Positions 1-10,888 of a DNA stretch of 27,219 nt are shown here, piece after piece (position 1 is the first letter of the stretch; each line of letters begins with the position of its first letter). The notes under the pieces are model-generated. The model was not told the origin of the DNA. It searched no databases and worked only from the letters and a program-made list of their open reading frames with translations. This DNA comes from Priapulus caudatus. Taxonomy: Eukaryota; Priapulida; Priapulimorpha; Priapulimorphida; Priapulidae. Where the stretch lies: the NCBI RefSeq assembly GCF_000485595.1, contig NW_014577118.1:152215-179433 (forward strand). Reading direction: 5' to 3'. Position numbers and translations under genes: made by a program.

Positions 1-69
1 CATACATACATACATACATACATACATACATACATACATACATACATACATACATACATACATACATAC
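1..69. repeat. (CATA)n microsatellite, pure tract
   Basis: An uninterrupted tetranucleotide repeat at the window edge, so its true length is unknown. It directly abuts the first copy of the 2.4 kb repeat. The same junction, CATA array followed by the repeat, recurs near 9812, so the microsatellite belongs to the repeated unit. Unlike the larger array it has no irregular units. Confidence 0.97.
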
Positions 70-858
70 GAACTCAAATATATATTAGATATACACACAG
101 ATGGTACGTTTTTCCTCATGACATGCTCCATGAACGTTTTTTAGAAGCATTTTTAATTGTGTGACCTTTTTGTATTATGACAGGCTTTAAATATACCTTC
201 TACTTATAACTAACCAATGGCATGGCCTTGATTCCAATTCAAGGTGAGACATTGCTAGTATTTCTCTAGCTTTTAATAAACAACTGGAAAATCTATGCGA
301 CTGCTAGAGACTCAGCGACTGAAAAATGGACAGTCACACTTCGAGTAGCGCATGTTCTACTTTTGCGATCGCTGCGACGAGATTCGACTGTGCGAAAGTC
401 ATGTGACTGTTTAAAACGGCGACCTAGCTGTGGTCAGAGGCAACAAGAGAAATTAATTTTGCGAAATTACGCGAGATTAATGACGTAGTCTCTACCCCGC
501 CAACAAACCTTAATTCTCCTTCAAGTTATGTTCTAACTAGTCTACGTGTACTACATGGTTAGTAGGTGTGCCGCTCATTGTCACCGCTAATAGCATTGTG
601 TCACAATAATAAAGGAATTATCGGCTCCCCTGGGACCCAATTAATGACTAATGGCAACGGTATAAATATTTGTATAATATTTACAAATATCGATATTAAT
701 ACTTAACTGAGGAGATGTTGATTTACACTTAAAACTTCGATATTTTCATGGTAAATTGACCGTCAATAAGCCGGTAACATGGACGTCGCCATTTTGAACG
801 ATCTCATGATCATTTAGTTGCGCGATCTGTAGGCGATCGTCGCTTCTACCTAAAGGTA
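70..858. other. Outer flank of the repeat, no gene seen
   Basis: AT-rich sequence up to about 290, then a block (295-480) unusually dense in GCGAC/GTCGC pentamers, then mixed AT-rich sequence. The pentamer-rich texture resembles subterminal repeats of a DNA transposon, and a similar texture recurs at 12901-13075 on the far side of the nested elements in copy 2. I could not define ends or a target-site duplication for an outer element. No convincing coding frame is present. Confidence 0.5.
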
Positions 859-1524
859 GTATCTCACTGGGCTGCGACAGCTCGCGACTAGTTGGAGACA
901 CAAAATTGCGAGAATATACGCGAATTAGCGACAATTTTCACTTGGAATCACACTGATTTGGTACTTACGCCACGTTCGCGTATGTCGCACGAATGTTGCA
1001 TGTCGCGCGACACTCGGGCGACATTCACGCAACAAAATTGCGAATTTTTTGCACTTGCGCCTGCCGCGTGAATGTCGTGTAACAGTCGCGCGACAGTTAT
1101 GCTTGACGATTGAGAAATCTGGACCATATAAATACGGGGCCCCTCTCCAGTCCAGCAATCATTTTGTCATCAGACGTCAAGCGAGATGGACCTCAGAGAA
1201 GAAGTGCAGAATGAGGACCAGGCTGACATAGTTTCATAGGTTGCCAACGCTTCACAAAGTTGTTTCACATTTCTCGCACTTTCTGACTCACGGAAACTAA
1301 ATTGAGAAGGGTTCGAGACGGGTTCGAGACACCCGCGACGACTCTGTGACTATTTTAAGAGAAAATTTGTCGCGCGAATTTTTTGAACATGTTCAAAATT
1401 CCAGCGACATGAGAGCGAGGCCCTGCGACTCACGGAGGAAATTGAGAACCCCTGCGAACGTTTCGAGACATTTTGGAATCTCCCTCGCGAATGCCGTTCG
1501 CAATTTGTCGCCAACAGTCGCAGC
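859..1524 (+). mobile_element. Inverted-repeat (MITE-like) element, left part, copy 1
   Basis: It starts with GTATCTCACTGGGCTGCGAC, the left terminal repeat whose perfect inverted partner is seen only in copy 2 (12881-12900). In copy 1 the element is interrupted at 1525 by the hAT-like element and its right end is missing. The interior is rich in GCGAC/GTCGC subrepeats and carries a TATA box and a 17-codon frame (separate entry). Flanking TA on both sides in copy 2 is compatible with a TA target duplication, but this is not proof of superfamily. No transposase frame is present, so it is non-autonomous. Confidence 0.6.
1127..1239 (+). promoter_or_regulatory. TATA box and 17-codon leader frame inside the element, copy 1
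   Basis: TATAAATA at 1127-1134 is followed, about 52 bases downstream, by ATG at 1186. That opens a 17-codon frame (MDLREEVQNEDQADIVS) ending in TAG at 1237-1239. The spacing is that of a compact RNA polymerase II promoter plus short leader. I infer a relic promoter and first codons of a transposon gene whose remainder was lost when the element became non-autonomous. In copy 2 the TATA box is intact (10881-10888), but the ATG context differs by an inserted base (GATTGG), so the frame there is broken or mis-sequenced. Confidence 0.4.
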
Positions 1525-2483
1525 CAGGGGCGTAGATAGCGGGGGGGGATGGGGGGATGCATCCCCCCCACATATTGACGTGGGGGGGATGGCGTGTACA
1601 ATCACCCCCCCCCTACTTTCAGGAGGAAAATGGGAGATTCAACATTTTCTGGGGGATGACCCGCATACCCACCCACGCCTGTTTCTTACCACCCTCCTCG
1701 AAAACCTGCATTGTCCACTGTCGAGCGTACCAAATTGAGCACCACCACTTCAAAAATCGTTCCGCGGCGCCTGTAGAGTAGGCTAACAAATATTATGATT
1801 ATGAATATTTGTATGCATATCAAAAGTCAAATTTGAGTTCATCTGACAGGGGCGTAGATAGCGGGGGGGGGGGTATATACCCCCACACTTATTGAGGTGG
1901 GGTGGCTTTCATCCCCCCTACTTTCAGGAAGAAAATGGGGAAAAATTTAAGATTTTACAGACAATAAATACTGGATATTTATCTACAAATCCGTTATCGC
2001 TATTCATACTCTCCTAATGTATTATTACAGAAATGGAATGTGACATACATCTCCTGTAAAATGGCTGTAACTCGTTCCAAGAATGACATTATTTTACTGA
2101 AACTCCGACGGTTAATTTTGGACGCATTCCCCATACACGTTTTATCACTGCTCACGAAAGTTAAATCCTTGCTTTATTCAAAATTAGAATAGACCTATTG
2201 AGAGTTGGGATATATTGAATTTTCACGGGGATTGAATGGAAAATTCAATTTCATCTCACTTTTTTTGGGGGGGATGGGGGTGCTGAGACCCGACCGGAAG
2301 TATATTCCCGATTTCGAATAATGAGTGAAAATATGCACTTTTTGGTTCAAATCTGGTTGTTTTTCTCATATTTTTTAGCAGTTTTAATGTTCTCAGTAAA
2401 ATATACGTTTTATCAAAATTTCAGGGGGAGATGATTCCAGTGCTGTAGTCGTCAACGGGGGGTCGGTAGCACGGGGCGGTCGC
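1525..2483 (+). mobile_element. hAT-like non-autonomous transposon, 5' part only, copy 1
   Basis: It begins CAGGGGCGTAGATAGCGGG directly after GTCGCAGC (1517-1524), the 8-bp sequence that flanks the complete element in copy 2 on both sides. A second, similar 5' end lies at 1847. Copy 1 ends at 2483 with no 3' terminal repeat, so this element is truncated by the end of the duplicated block. No transposase is encoded. Guanine runs at its start are longer here than in copy 2. Confidence 0.8.
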
Positions 2484-2660
2484 ATCGAGACTTTTTTAGC
2501 ACGTCACCTGAGAGGTGGTGCCCGAAACGAGCGCGAGAACATTCATTAAAGCTCGCGTTTAGATTGGCTGATAGATCGATGATGGATCGTCGTGGGTAAA
2601 GATGAACTGAGCGCGAACCTTGGCGCTGCGGCGCATGCGCAGCCACGTGTGCCGCTGCGT
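2484..2660. other. Unique sequence after the repeat breakpoint, no gene seen
   Basis: This is the first sequence not shared with copy 2. It contains short frames only, with no recognisable coding or transposon end. Its start marks the 3' breakpoint of the duplicated block. Confidence 0.5.
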
Positions 2661-2849
2661 GCAGAGAGTGAGAGGAGGAAGAGGGAGAGAGAGAGGGGCA
2701 GAGCGAGCGAGAGAGAGAAAGAGCGAGAGAGAGAGCGAGAGAGTGAGAGAGAGAGAGAGAGCGAGAGAGTGAGAGTGTTTAAGAGAGAGAGAGAGAGAGA
2801 AAGAGGGGGGCAAGGGAGCGAGGGAGAGAGATCGAGAGAGCGAGAGTGT
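2661..2849. repeat. (GA)n low-complexity tract
   Basis: An irregular purine tract of GAGA with GAGC and GTGA interruptions. All six frames translate to low-complexity Arg/Glu or Ser/Leu strings, which is a consequence of the repeat. GAGA tracts can bind GAGA-factor-type proteins in animals, but nothing here shows that function. Confidence 0.95.
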
Positions 2850-3311
2850 TCATTCAACTACGGCAATATAACTAAATGCTACCTATCCATGAAATCCACT
2901 CCGTTTTTCCTTTCACGCCTAATATCTATTCATCCGCGGTCATTTCGGCGCTCTTTATGGCAGCTTTTAGTTATATGGCTTTAATTCCATTATGTTCTCG
3001 TATGGCATTCCATATAACAACCTTGTTACAGTCGCTCGTTTATACGTAGAATAGCGCGTCGGCTAGTAAGAGGCGTCACCACACTAGCTGGGTAGTTCTC
3101 GCGCTGATATTGTACAACGATGGCAAATTTTACTCATGGTCATTCGAAAAGGGTTCTGGTCTACCAAGACAATGTTTGGAGCTTCTCGGAATTTGTCGAC
3201 CTAGAGTGGTAAATAAAGAAAGAGTTATTCCCACTACCTCTGCCTGTGCTAGATTATGCGGTGGGTGCGGAGCTACGTGATGTGCGATTCTGCTGTTACG
3301 TAGGGTCGGTT
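2850..3311. other. Non-coding stretch with one 30-codon frame
   Basis: AT-moderate sequence between two simple repeats. The only item of note is a short open frame at 3120-3212 followed by a polyadenylation hexamer (separate entry). I see no splice-bounded exon or transposon ends. Confidence 0.5.
3120..3217 (+). other. Possible 30-codon ORF with overlapping AATAAA
   Basis: ATG in a fair context (CAACGATGG) opens 30 codons beginning MANFTHGHSKRV and ending FSEFVDLEW. Its TAA (3210-3212) overlaps the hexamer AATAAA at 3212-3217. The composition is non-repetitive and unlike the low-complexity frames around it. No homology is recognised, and a frame this short can arise by chance. It could be the last exon of an unseen gene, a relic, or nothing. 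Confidence 0.2.
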
Positions 3312-3340
3312 TGCTGCTGGTGCTACTGCTGCTGCTGCGG

Positions 3341-3408
<68 letters not shown>

Positions 3409-3415
3409 GCTGCTG

Positions 3416-3446
<31 letters not shown>

Positions 3447-3469
3447 TGTTGCTGCGGTTGTCTTGTTCT

Positions 3470-3502
<33 letters not shown>

Positions 3503-3584
3503 GACTGCTACTGCTGCTACTGTTGCTGCTGCTGTTGTTTTTACTGCTGCGGCTGCTGCTGTTGCTGCTGCTGCTGCTACTCAT
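3312..3584. repeat. Compound GTT/GCT trinucleotide repeat
   Basis: About 23 uninterrupted GTT units (3340-3408) lie inside a longer mixture of GCT, GTT, GCG and GCA triplets. Read on the minus strand it is CAA/CAG, which would encode polyglutamine, but that frame is broken by in-frame stops (for example around 3540 and 3580). I therefore treat it as non-coding. The Cys-, Leu- and Ala-rich frames are repeat artefacts. Confidence 0.95.
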
Positions 3585-4050
3585 GGTATAGTATCAGGAA
3601 ATGATTCCTCATGATGCAATTTACTTGGTCCGTCAATGTGGAAATGAGTGTAATGCGAATTCAACTCTGTATGATTGCTCCGGCGTTTACGGATCGTATC
3701 AATATAGGTGGTTAGGAGGAGTGCCCGGTCCGCCAGTAATGCTAAAATTATTTTCCTCGTCGTTAGCATGCCCGAGTTGGCGTGGTAGATTACTTGTCGG
3801 CAGTGATCAGCGCAATCAGCATCGGATGCTGCGGATTTACATAAGCCGCGGCGAAGTCGGCTGATCGGCACTTACTAATTACATTACGCCTCATCCATTT
3901 GCATTAATGACGGTGGGATGCGCGTAGGAGCAGTGTGCTGCACGGTGCGCATGCGCGTGCGTGCGTGCGCGAGCCCGCGGTTTCTTTCTTCGTGTCACTG
4001 CGCTGGGCTGCAATCTTCTGATCTCAGACGTCGTTAGGGGTCATTTTTTC
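3585..4050. other. Non-coding stretch, nothing recognised
   Basis: Mixed-composition sequence with short frames on both strands. A run of alternating GC/GT/GA (3945-3975) is the only local texture. I see no gene, transposon terminus or RNA gene. Confidence 0.5.
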
Positions 4051-4310
4051 GCTGACGTGTGATCAGCTGCTTTCGGCGGAGCTTCATTAGTGCGACACAC
4101 TCCTTCAGGTGAGCAGCTGGGGCAGCGCCGCCGAGCGATAAATGAAGCCACCCTGTGATGGGCTTCGCCTCCCTGACTTTTCTCGCTGACGTGTGATCAG
4201 CTGCTCTCAGCGGAGCTTCATTATTGCAACACGCTCCTTCAGGTGAGCAGCTGGGGCAGCGCCGCTGAGCGATAAATGAAGCCACCCTGTGATGGGCTTC
4301 GCCTCCTTGA
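4051..4310 (+). repeat. 134-bp tandem duplication, two copies
   Basis: Two adjacent copies, 4051-4184 and 4185-4310, begin GCTGACGTGTGATCAGCTGC and end GATGGGCTTCGCCTCC. They differ by scattered substitutions (for example GCGACACAC versus GCAACACGC), so this is genuine older duplication rather than a read artefact. Each copy contains CAGGTGAGCAGCTGGGGCAG. The CAG/GTGAG core looks like a splice donor but no reading frame supports an exon. Confidence 0.9.
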
Positions 4311-4318
4311 ATTCTCTT

Positions 4319-4412
4319 CCCTCAATCCTCTTCCCTCAATCTTCCTCCCTCAATCCTCCTCCCTCAATCCTCCTCCCTCAATCCTCTTCCCTCAATCTTC
4401 CTCCCTCAATCC
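4319..4412 (+). repeat. 14-bp minisatellite, about seven copies
   Basis: Units of CCCTCAATCCTCYT repeat at exact 14-base spacing from 4319 (4319, 4333, 4347, 4361, 4375, 4389 and 4403). It begins a few bases after the 134-bp duplication ends. The frames across it are repeat-derived. Confidence 0.93.
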
Positions 4413-4958
4413 CCTTTGTATATCTTCTGAGCATTCCCCTGAAGAACCAGGCTACGTTCACGGTCGATGCCGCTATGTGCGTGTTATTTCAGCACCCCTT
4501 TCCATGATCGAACGTTCCCGGTTGCGCTGCCAGTAACATCACATGAATATTCATCGTGTATTTGCTTCTCGCACGCCTCACCCCCGCATATGTACTACGT
4601 TCTGCCTGTCAGATGCGTTATATGCCGTACCTGTCCCTACGTAATTTGCGCTCAAGACGAAGTCGGAGCGTCAGAGAACGTGATCACGCGCCTCGCAGGA
4701 TTCAGAGCAGATAGATGTCAGAGGGGTTACGTCGTCTGCATCGCATCACAACTAGTACAAGTAGGAGCAGTGATTTAGAACGACGCTGGCCTGCGTGGCT
4801 CGAGTACGACGTAGAGTCAAAGTAGGCAATTTCGAGTCCCGGAGCTTCGTTAACTAGGGATTATGGTGGGCTGATGTAGACTCACTCCATCCCGGACTAA
4901 TCTACTCGCCGCAAATTTGGCCTCTCGCGCGCGTGGACCACAGGTGCCCGTTGAACTT
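4413..4958. other. Non-coding stretch, nothing recognised
   Basis: No frame of convincing composition. Short frames read through 4467-4778 but lack start context, splice signals or recognisable residues. No repeat structure seen. Confidence 0.45.
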
Positions 4959-5037
4959 CGATTTTCTCCGGTTGATGGGTGATAAATTTCTAGGTAGCCC
5001 ACCTAGAAATTTATCACCCATCAACCGGAGAAAATCG
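4959..5037. repeat. Perfect 37-bp inverted repeat (hairpin) with 5-base loop
   Basis: The left arm 4959-4995 and right arm 5001-5037 are exact reverse complements separated only by AGCCC. The left arm starts CGATTTTCTCCGG and the right arm ends CCGGAGAAAATCG. Such a perfect, nearly loop-less palindrome could be a recent fold-back, a small foldback transposon core, a long hairpin transcript, or a template-switch artefact. It directly abuts a GT-rich tract on the right. No target-site duplication is obvious. Confidence 0.95.
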
Positions 5038-5103
5038 TGGTGTGTGTGTGTGTGCGTGCGTGCGTGTATGCGTGCGTGCGTGTCTGTGTGTGTGCGTGCG
5101 TGC
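5038..5103. repeat. (GT)n / GTGC-rich microsatellite
   Basis: Alternating purine-pyrimidine tract of GT with interspersed GCGT units immediately after the inverted repeat. Alternating GT/GC can adopt left-handed DNA in vitro. No coding value. Confidence 0.9.
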
Positions 5104-5471
5104 TGATTATCGATGGAGATTGAAAAGCTGTTATATGGGCCCCAGGTGCGTCGTGTTTGTGTCATTTATCGTCAAAGGTGAAGTGCATATAACACATAAG
5201 TTGAACATGGAATGAATTACGGTCATGGTGTGGACCGTATTGGTCTCTGCGCATTTAAGTGCTAACGTAGCTTTGAATTTCCACATAAAATACACAATAC
5301 ACATGTTTTTGAGACTAGAGTCAATCTAAATTTCGTGTAAATAATGGAATTTTTGGTGTTTAGTTAAAAAATAGGGTTAGCATTCAATTGGCATTTTAGA
5401 ATAGGAAGTTCATGGAAATATTTTTGTGAATATTTGTATTATGCACGAACACATGCAGGTGCACACATGTC
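5104..5471. other. AT-rich non-coding stretch
   Basis: AT-rich sequence without a frame, RNA gene or repeat end that I can support. Confidence 0.5.
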
Positions 5472-5511
5472 CATATATATATATCTATATATATATATAT
5501 ATATATATATA
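5472..5511. repeat. (AT)n microsatellite
   Basis: Alternating AT interrupted once by ATCT. A second, less regular TATA-rich tract follows at about 5680-5750. Confidence 0.93.
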
Positions 5512-6586
5512 CCTGTGGCGTTTTAGTAGTCGGAATTATATAGTCAGCTTTAATTTTTAAATGTTGAACTATAGCTCATAAATGACCTATAAGCTGACTG
5601 TGTGGTTAAGGCAATAACTTTAAATTTTTAAAAAATGCGAATTTAAAGTCACTCATGATACTCACACAGCACATCATATAGTATATATGTATTTATGTAT
5701 ATATATAGTATATATATTATATCATATATATTTATATATTTATATATAGTATTACTAGCTGCTTTTGGTACCGCTTGCGTGGGTAAAATCGTGCTACTAA
5801 TTCCATACTACTAATAATGACACAATGAGGAACATTGAGGGTAAAAAATCGACAATGAACTTGCACACAATGATGAATATTTAGAATCGTCAATAAGATA
5901 ATAAGCATGGAAAAATCTGTTACGTATGACATTTGATATGGACAGCACAACCCAACCTTAGAACCCCTAAGAACATATGCAGTAATATTGGTGTAAATGA
6001 CAAAAAGTGTGATTATGAACAGCATGTACGAAATGCGGTTGCACTTTTCTTTCGAAACCTCTGGGATAAACAAGTGTTTTTTCGTGTTATTCGTCTGGTT
6101 GAGAATATGTAAAGATTCTGGCGGTCTCTAACTGTTGAGCCTCCACGTACGGCAGGCACGTACTGGCACGTACGGCACGTAAACAGCATGGTACGAATGG
6201 GTGCGCCATTCTCAGTTTCAAAGACGCTGTTGATAAACAATGCAGTCGTAAACTCTGAAACTGGCTGTTTGCTCTGTTTAGCTCGGTGCTCGGGTTCGGT
6301 TTCACAATACCGAGCAGCTGATAAATGAAGTGATGGATTTTCTCTGTGTGGCAGCACTGTACAGTCAGTGCTGACATTGTGTGAAGGATTCACGAATTGA
6401 GGGGTCTTTTTCACGGATTTTTCGGTGAGTTGACGGTTTGGACAGGTTTTTTTCAGCTAGGAACACTCCCGGGTATAAGGGATGGCCCTGCTGAAAATTG
6501 CATCCAGCATCGCTTGGGCGGTTTGGCCGCCTATAGGCGATAGATACATACTACATGCTATGCATGGCATGGCATGCTCGCATGCG
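5512..6586. other. AT-rich non-coding stretch, possible old repeat end near 5750
   Basis: Apart from TATA-rich DNA at 5680-5750, the junction ATTACTAGCTGCTTTTGGTA at 5751-5770, continuing into GCTTGCGTGGG, resembles a terminal motif that I associate with dispersed retroelement remnants in invertebrates. This is resemblance only. Four CACGTA hexamers cluster at 6148-6182. Minus-strand frames at 5732-6414 are moderately long but unrecognised and not splice-bounded. No gene is called. Confidence 0.35.
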
Positions 6587-7226
6587 CATACATACATACA
6601 TACATACATATAACAAATACATTACATACATACATACATACATACATACATTACATAGCTACATACATACATACAATTGATTACATACATACAATGATTA
6701 CATAATACATAGATACATACATTAGCATACATACATACACTACTACATACATACGATACATATACATCAGACATAATACATACATAAATACCATAGCATA
6801 CATACATAAATACGATACATACGCATACATAGCATACAATACATACATACATACATTACATAATACATACATAGCATACATACATACCATACATAGCATA
6901 CATACATAACATAACCATACATACCATAATACGATACATACATACACTACAGTACATACATACATACATATACAACATACATACATAATACATACAATAC
7001 ATACATACATAATCATACTTACATAACATACATACATACCCATACGCAATATATACATACATACATATGCATACATACATTATCATAACATACATACATA
7101 GCATACATACATACATACAATACATTACATACATAATACATTACACTACATACATACATCATACATACATACATACATACATACATACCATAGCGATACG
7201 ATACATACATACATACATACATATCA

Positions 7227-7270
<44 letters not shown>

Positions 7271-9812
7271 CATACAGTACATACATACATACTACATACA
7301 TACATACATAACATACATACATACATAACATACATACATACATACATATCATATCATACATTATCATAATAATACTACTATACATACATACATACATCAT
7401 AATACATACATTACCATACATTACATCATACATACATAATACATACATACACTTACATACATACATTACATCACATAACATACAATACATACATATCATA
7501 ATTACAGTACATACATACGATACATACATACATAATACATACATTACATACATACATACCATACGATACATAACATACATACAGTAACATACATCATACC
7601 ATACATAATAATACATACATACATACAGTACATACATACATGCATAACATACATACATACATACATACATAGCATACATTAACATACATACATAATACTA
7701 TATCACTACTTACATACATACATACATAGCATACACTACATACATACATACATACATTTACATACATACTACATACATACATACCATACATACATAGCAT
7801 AATACATTTTACATACCATAGCATACATACATAGCGATACATACAATACATACATATCATACAGTACATACATACATACATACATACATACTACAACATA
7901 CATACATACATACATACATACATTACATACATACATACATACATACAATACATACCCATACATTACATAGCATACATACATAATAATACATTTACATACA
8001 TTTACATACTCATACATACCATACATACACAACATAGCATACATACATACATACATACATACATACATACACTACGATCATACAATACATACATACATAC
8101 AATACATACATACATAATACATACATACATTACATAACATACTACATACATAATACATACATACATACATACATACCAGTACATTAATAACATACATACA
8201 TAACATAACTAATAGAGGGTAGCATACATCCATACATACATACATACATAATCATACATACATCAATACATACATGACATACATACATACATACCATACA
8301 TACATACATACATACATACGCATACATACATACTATACATAGCATAATACATACATACTAGCATACCACTTACATTACATACGATACATAACATACATAC
8401 ATTACATACATACCTACACTACATACCATACAATACATACATACATACATTACATACATACAGTATCATACTAAATACATAACATACATTACATACATAC
8501 ATACATACATCATACATAGCATACATACATAACATACATACATACATACATACTATACATACATTAGCATACATACTGACATACATACATACATAAAAAC
8601 ATTTTTTTTACCATTAAAAACCATTTTTTTTACATTTTTTTAAACATTTTTAAACATACATACTACAATACATACATACATACATACATTACATACATAC
8701 ATACATACATATCATACATACAACATACATACCATACATACATACATACTACATACATTAATACATACATACATCAATACAGTACATAATCATACCATAC
8801 GATATCATACATACATACGATACAACATACATACATACATACATACATACATTACATACATACATACATAATAATACATACATACATACATACATACATA
8901 CATAACATAGCGGATACATACATACAACATACATACATACATACGATACATACATATCAGTACATTAATACTATACATACAGTACATACATACATACTAA
9001 TACATAACTACATAATACATACATACATTACATACATTCATTACATACATAATACGCATACAATACATACATACATAGCATTACAATACATACACTTAGC
9101 ATACATACAACATTACATGAGTCATACATACATACTACATCATACATACATACATACGATAGCATACATACATACATACATACATCACAGGTACAACCAT
9201 AATAAATACATACATACATTACAATGATGACATACCATACAATGATACATACCATACATACATACATATACATGAATAATACAACACTAACATAGCATAC
9301 ATACATACATACATACATAGTACATTAAATGACCATACATACATACAATACATACATATCATACATACATACATGACATACATACATACATACATACATA
9401 CAGTAGACATACATTACATCATTACATACCATACATACATCACATAATTACATACATACATACGATACATACATACATACATACATACATCATACATACA
9501 TACTATACATTAATAACATACATACATACATACATACATACAATACATACATACTAAATAGCATACATACATACATACATACATGACATACATACATGAC
9601 ATACATTACATACATTACATATACATACTACGATACATACATAATACATACTAGCATACATACATACTACATACATACATGTAATACATACATACATACA
9701 TACCATACATAGCATACATATAATACATACTATAACATTACGTACATACATACATACATACATTAATACATACATCATACATACATACAACATACATAAA
9801 ACATACAGATAC
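6587..9812. repeat. 3.2 kb irregular (CATA)n array
   Basis: Nearly the whole stretch is CATA units with frequent one-base disturbances (CATTACATA, CATAGCATA, CATAATACATA, CATACGATA). The minus strand reads TATG, which has no stop in any frame, so it produces long Met-Tyr-Val-Cys frames that are not genes. It passes directly into copy 2 of the 2.4 kb repeat, as the pure tract does at 69/70. The irregularities look like sequencing or consensus error over a purer array, though true degeneration cannot be excluded. Confidence 0.97.
8594..8655. other. Poly-T/poly-A island inside the CATA array
   Basis: The only clear break in the array: several runs of 5-9 T separated by short ACA, ACCA and TTAAA spacers. 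It could be a degenerate insertion or a homopolymer consensus artefact. No coding content. Confidence 0.7.
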
Positions 9813-10880
9813 GAACTCAAATATTATATTAGATATTACACACAGATGGTACGTTTTTCCTTCATGACATGCTCCATGAACGTTTTTTAGAAGCATTTTT
9901 AATTGTGTGACCCTTTTTGTATTATGACAGGCTTTAAATATACCTTCTACTTATAACTAACCAATGGCATGGCCTGATTCCAATTCAGAGTGAGACATTG
10001 CTAGTATTTCTTAGCTTTTTAATAAAAACTGGAAAATCTATGCGACTGCTAGAGACTCAGCGACTGAAAAATGGACAGTCCACTTCGAGTAGCGCATGTT
10101 CTACTTTTGCGATCGCTGCCGACGAGATTCGACTGTGCGAAAAGTCATGTGACTGTTTAAAACGGCGACCTAGCGTGTGGTCAGAGGCAACAAGGGAAAT
10201 TAATTTTGGCGAAATTACGCGAGATTAATGACCGTAGTCTCTACCCGCCGCCAACAACCTTAATTCTCCTTCAAGTTATGTTCTAACTAGTCTACGTCGT
10301 ACTACATGGTTAGTAGGGTGTCCGCTCATTGTCACCGCTAATAGCATTGTGTCACAATAATAAAGGATATCAGGCTCCCCTGGGACCCAATTAATGACTA
10401 ATGCAACGGTATAAATATTTGATAAATATTTACAAATATCTGATATTAATCTTAACTGAGGGAATGTTGATTTTACACTTAAAACTTCGAATATTTTCAT
10501 GGTAAATTGACCGTCAATAAACCGGTACATGGACGTCGCCATTTTTGAACGATCTCATGATCATTTAGTTGCGCCGATCTGTTAGGCGATCGTCGCTTTC
10601 TACCTAAAGTGTAGTATCTCACTGGGCTGCGACAGCTCGCGACTAGTTGGAGACACAAAATTGCGAGAATATACGCGAATTAGCGACAATTTTTCACTTG
10701 GAATCACACTGAATGGTACTTACGTCACGTTCGCGTATGTCGCACGAATGTTGCATGTCGCGCGACACTCGGGCGACATTCACGCAACAAAATTGCGCGA
10801 ATTTTTGCACTTGCGCCTGCCGCGTGAATGTCGTGTAACAGTCGCGCGACAGTTATGCTTGACGATGAGAATCTGGACCA

Positions 10881-10888
10881 TATAAATA
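10881..10888 (+). promoter_or_regulatory. TATA box inside the inverted-repeat element, copy 2
   Basis: TATAAATA preserved in both copies. It sits upstream of the short leader-like frame that is open in copy 1 but disturbed by a one-base difference here. Likely a relic transposon promoter. Confidence 0.4.

Larger units (their letters stand above)
70..2483 (+). repeat. 2.4 kb dispersed repeat, copy 1
   Basis: This stretch is repeated in the same orientation at 9813-12237, starting with GAACTCAAATAT and ending with GGGGCGGTCGCA. By eye the copies align along their whole length. The differences are mostly one-base insertions and deletions and homopolymer-length changes rather than substitutions. 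The repeat contains the left part of an inverted-repeat element and the 5' part of a hAT-like element (separate entries). It stops inside that hAT element: after 2483 the sequence no longer matches copy 2. The only reading frames inside are short and not recognisable. It may be a segmental duplication, a larger mobile unit carrying a CATA tail, or partly an assembly effect. Confidence 0.9.

Noticed and set aside
2546-2984. Ser/Leu- and Arg/Glu-rich frames over the GA tract
   Set aside because: Repeat-derived, with no credible start, splice or homology.
3246-3614. Cysteine-, leucine- or serine-rich proteins over the trinucleotide tract
   Set aside because: All follow from a GTT/GCT repeat read in different frames. 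No exon boundaries or non-repeat flanking protein sequence support them.
6622-9820. Many minus-strand frames of Met-Tyr-Val-Cys repeats and a plus-strand His-Thr-Tyr-Ile frame
   Set aside because: A CATA/TATG tetranucleotide repeat has no stop in any frame, so these are translations of the microsatellite.
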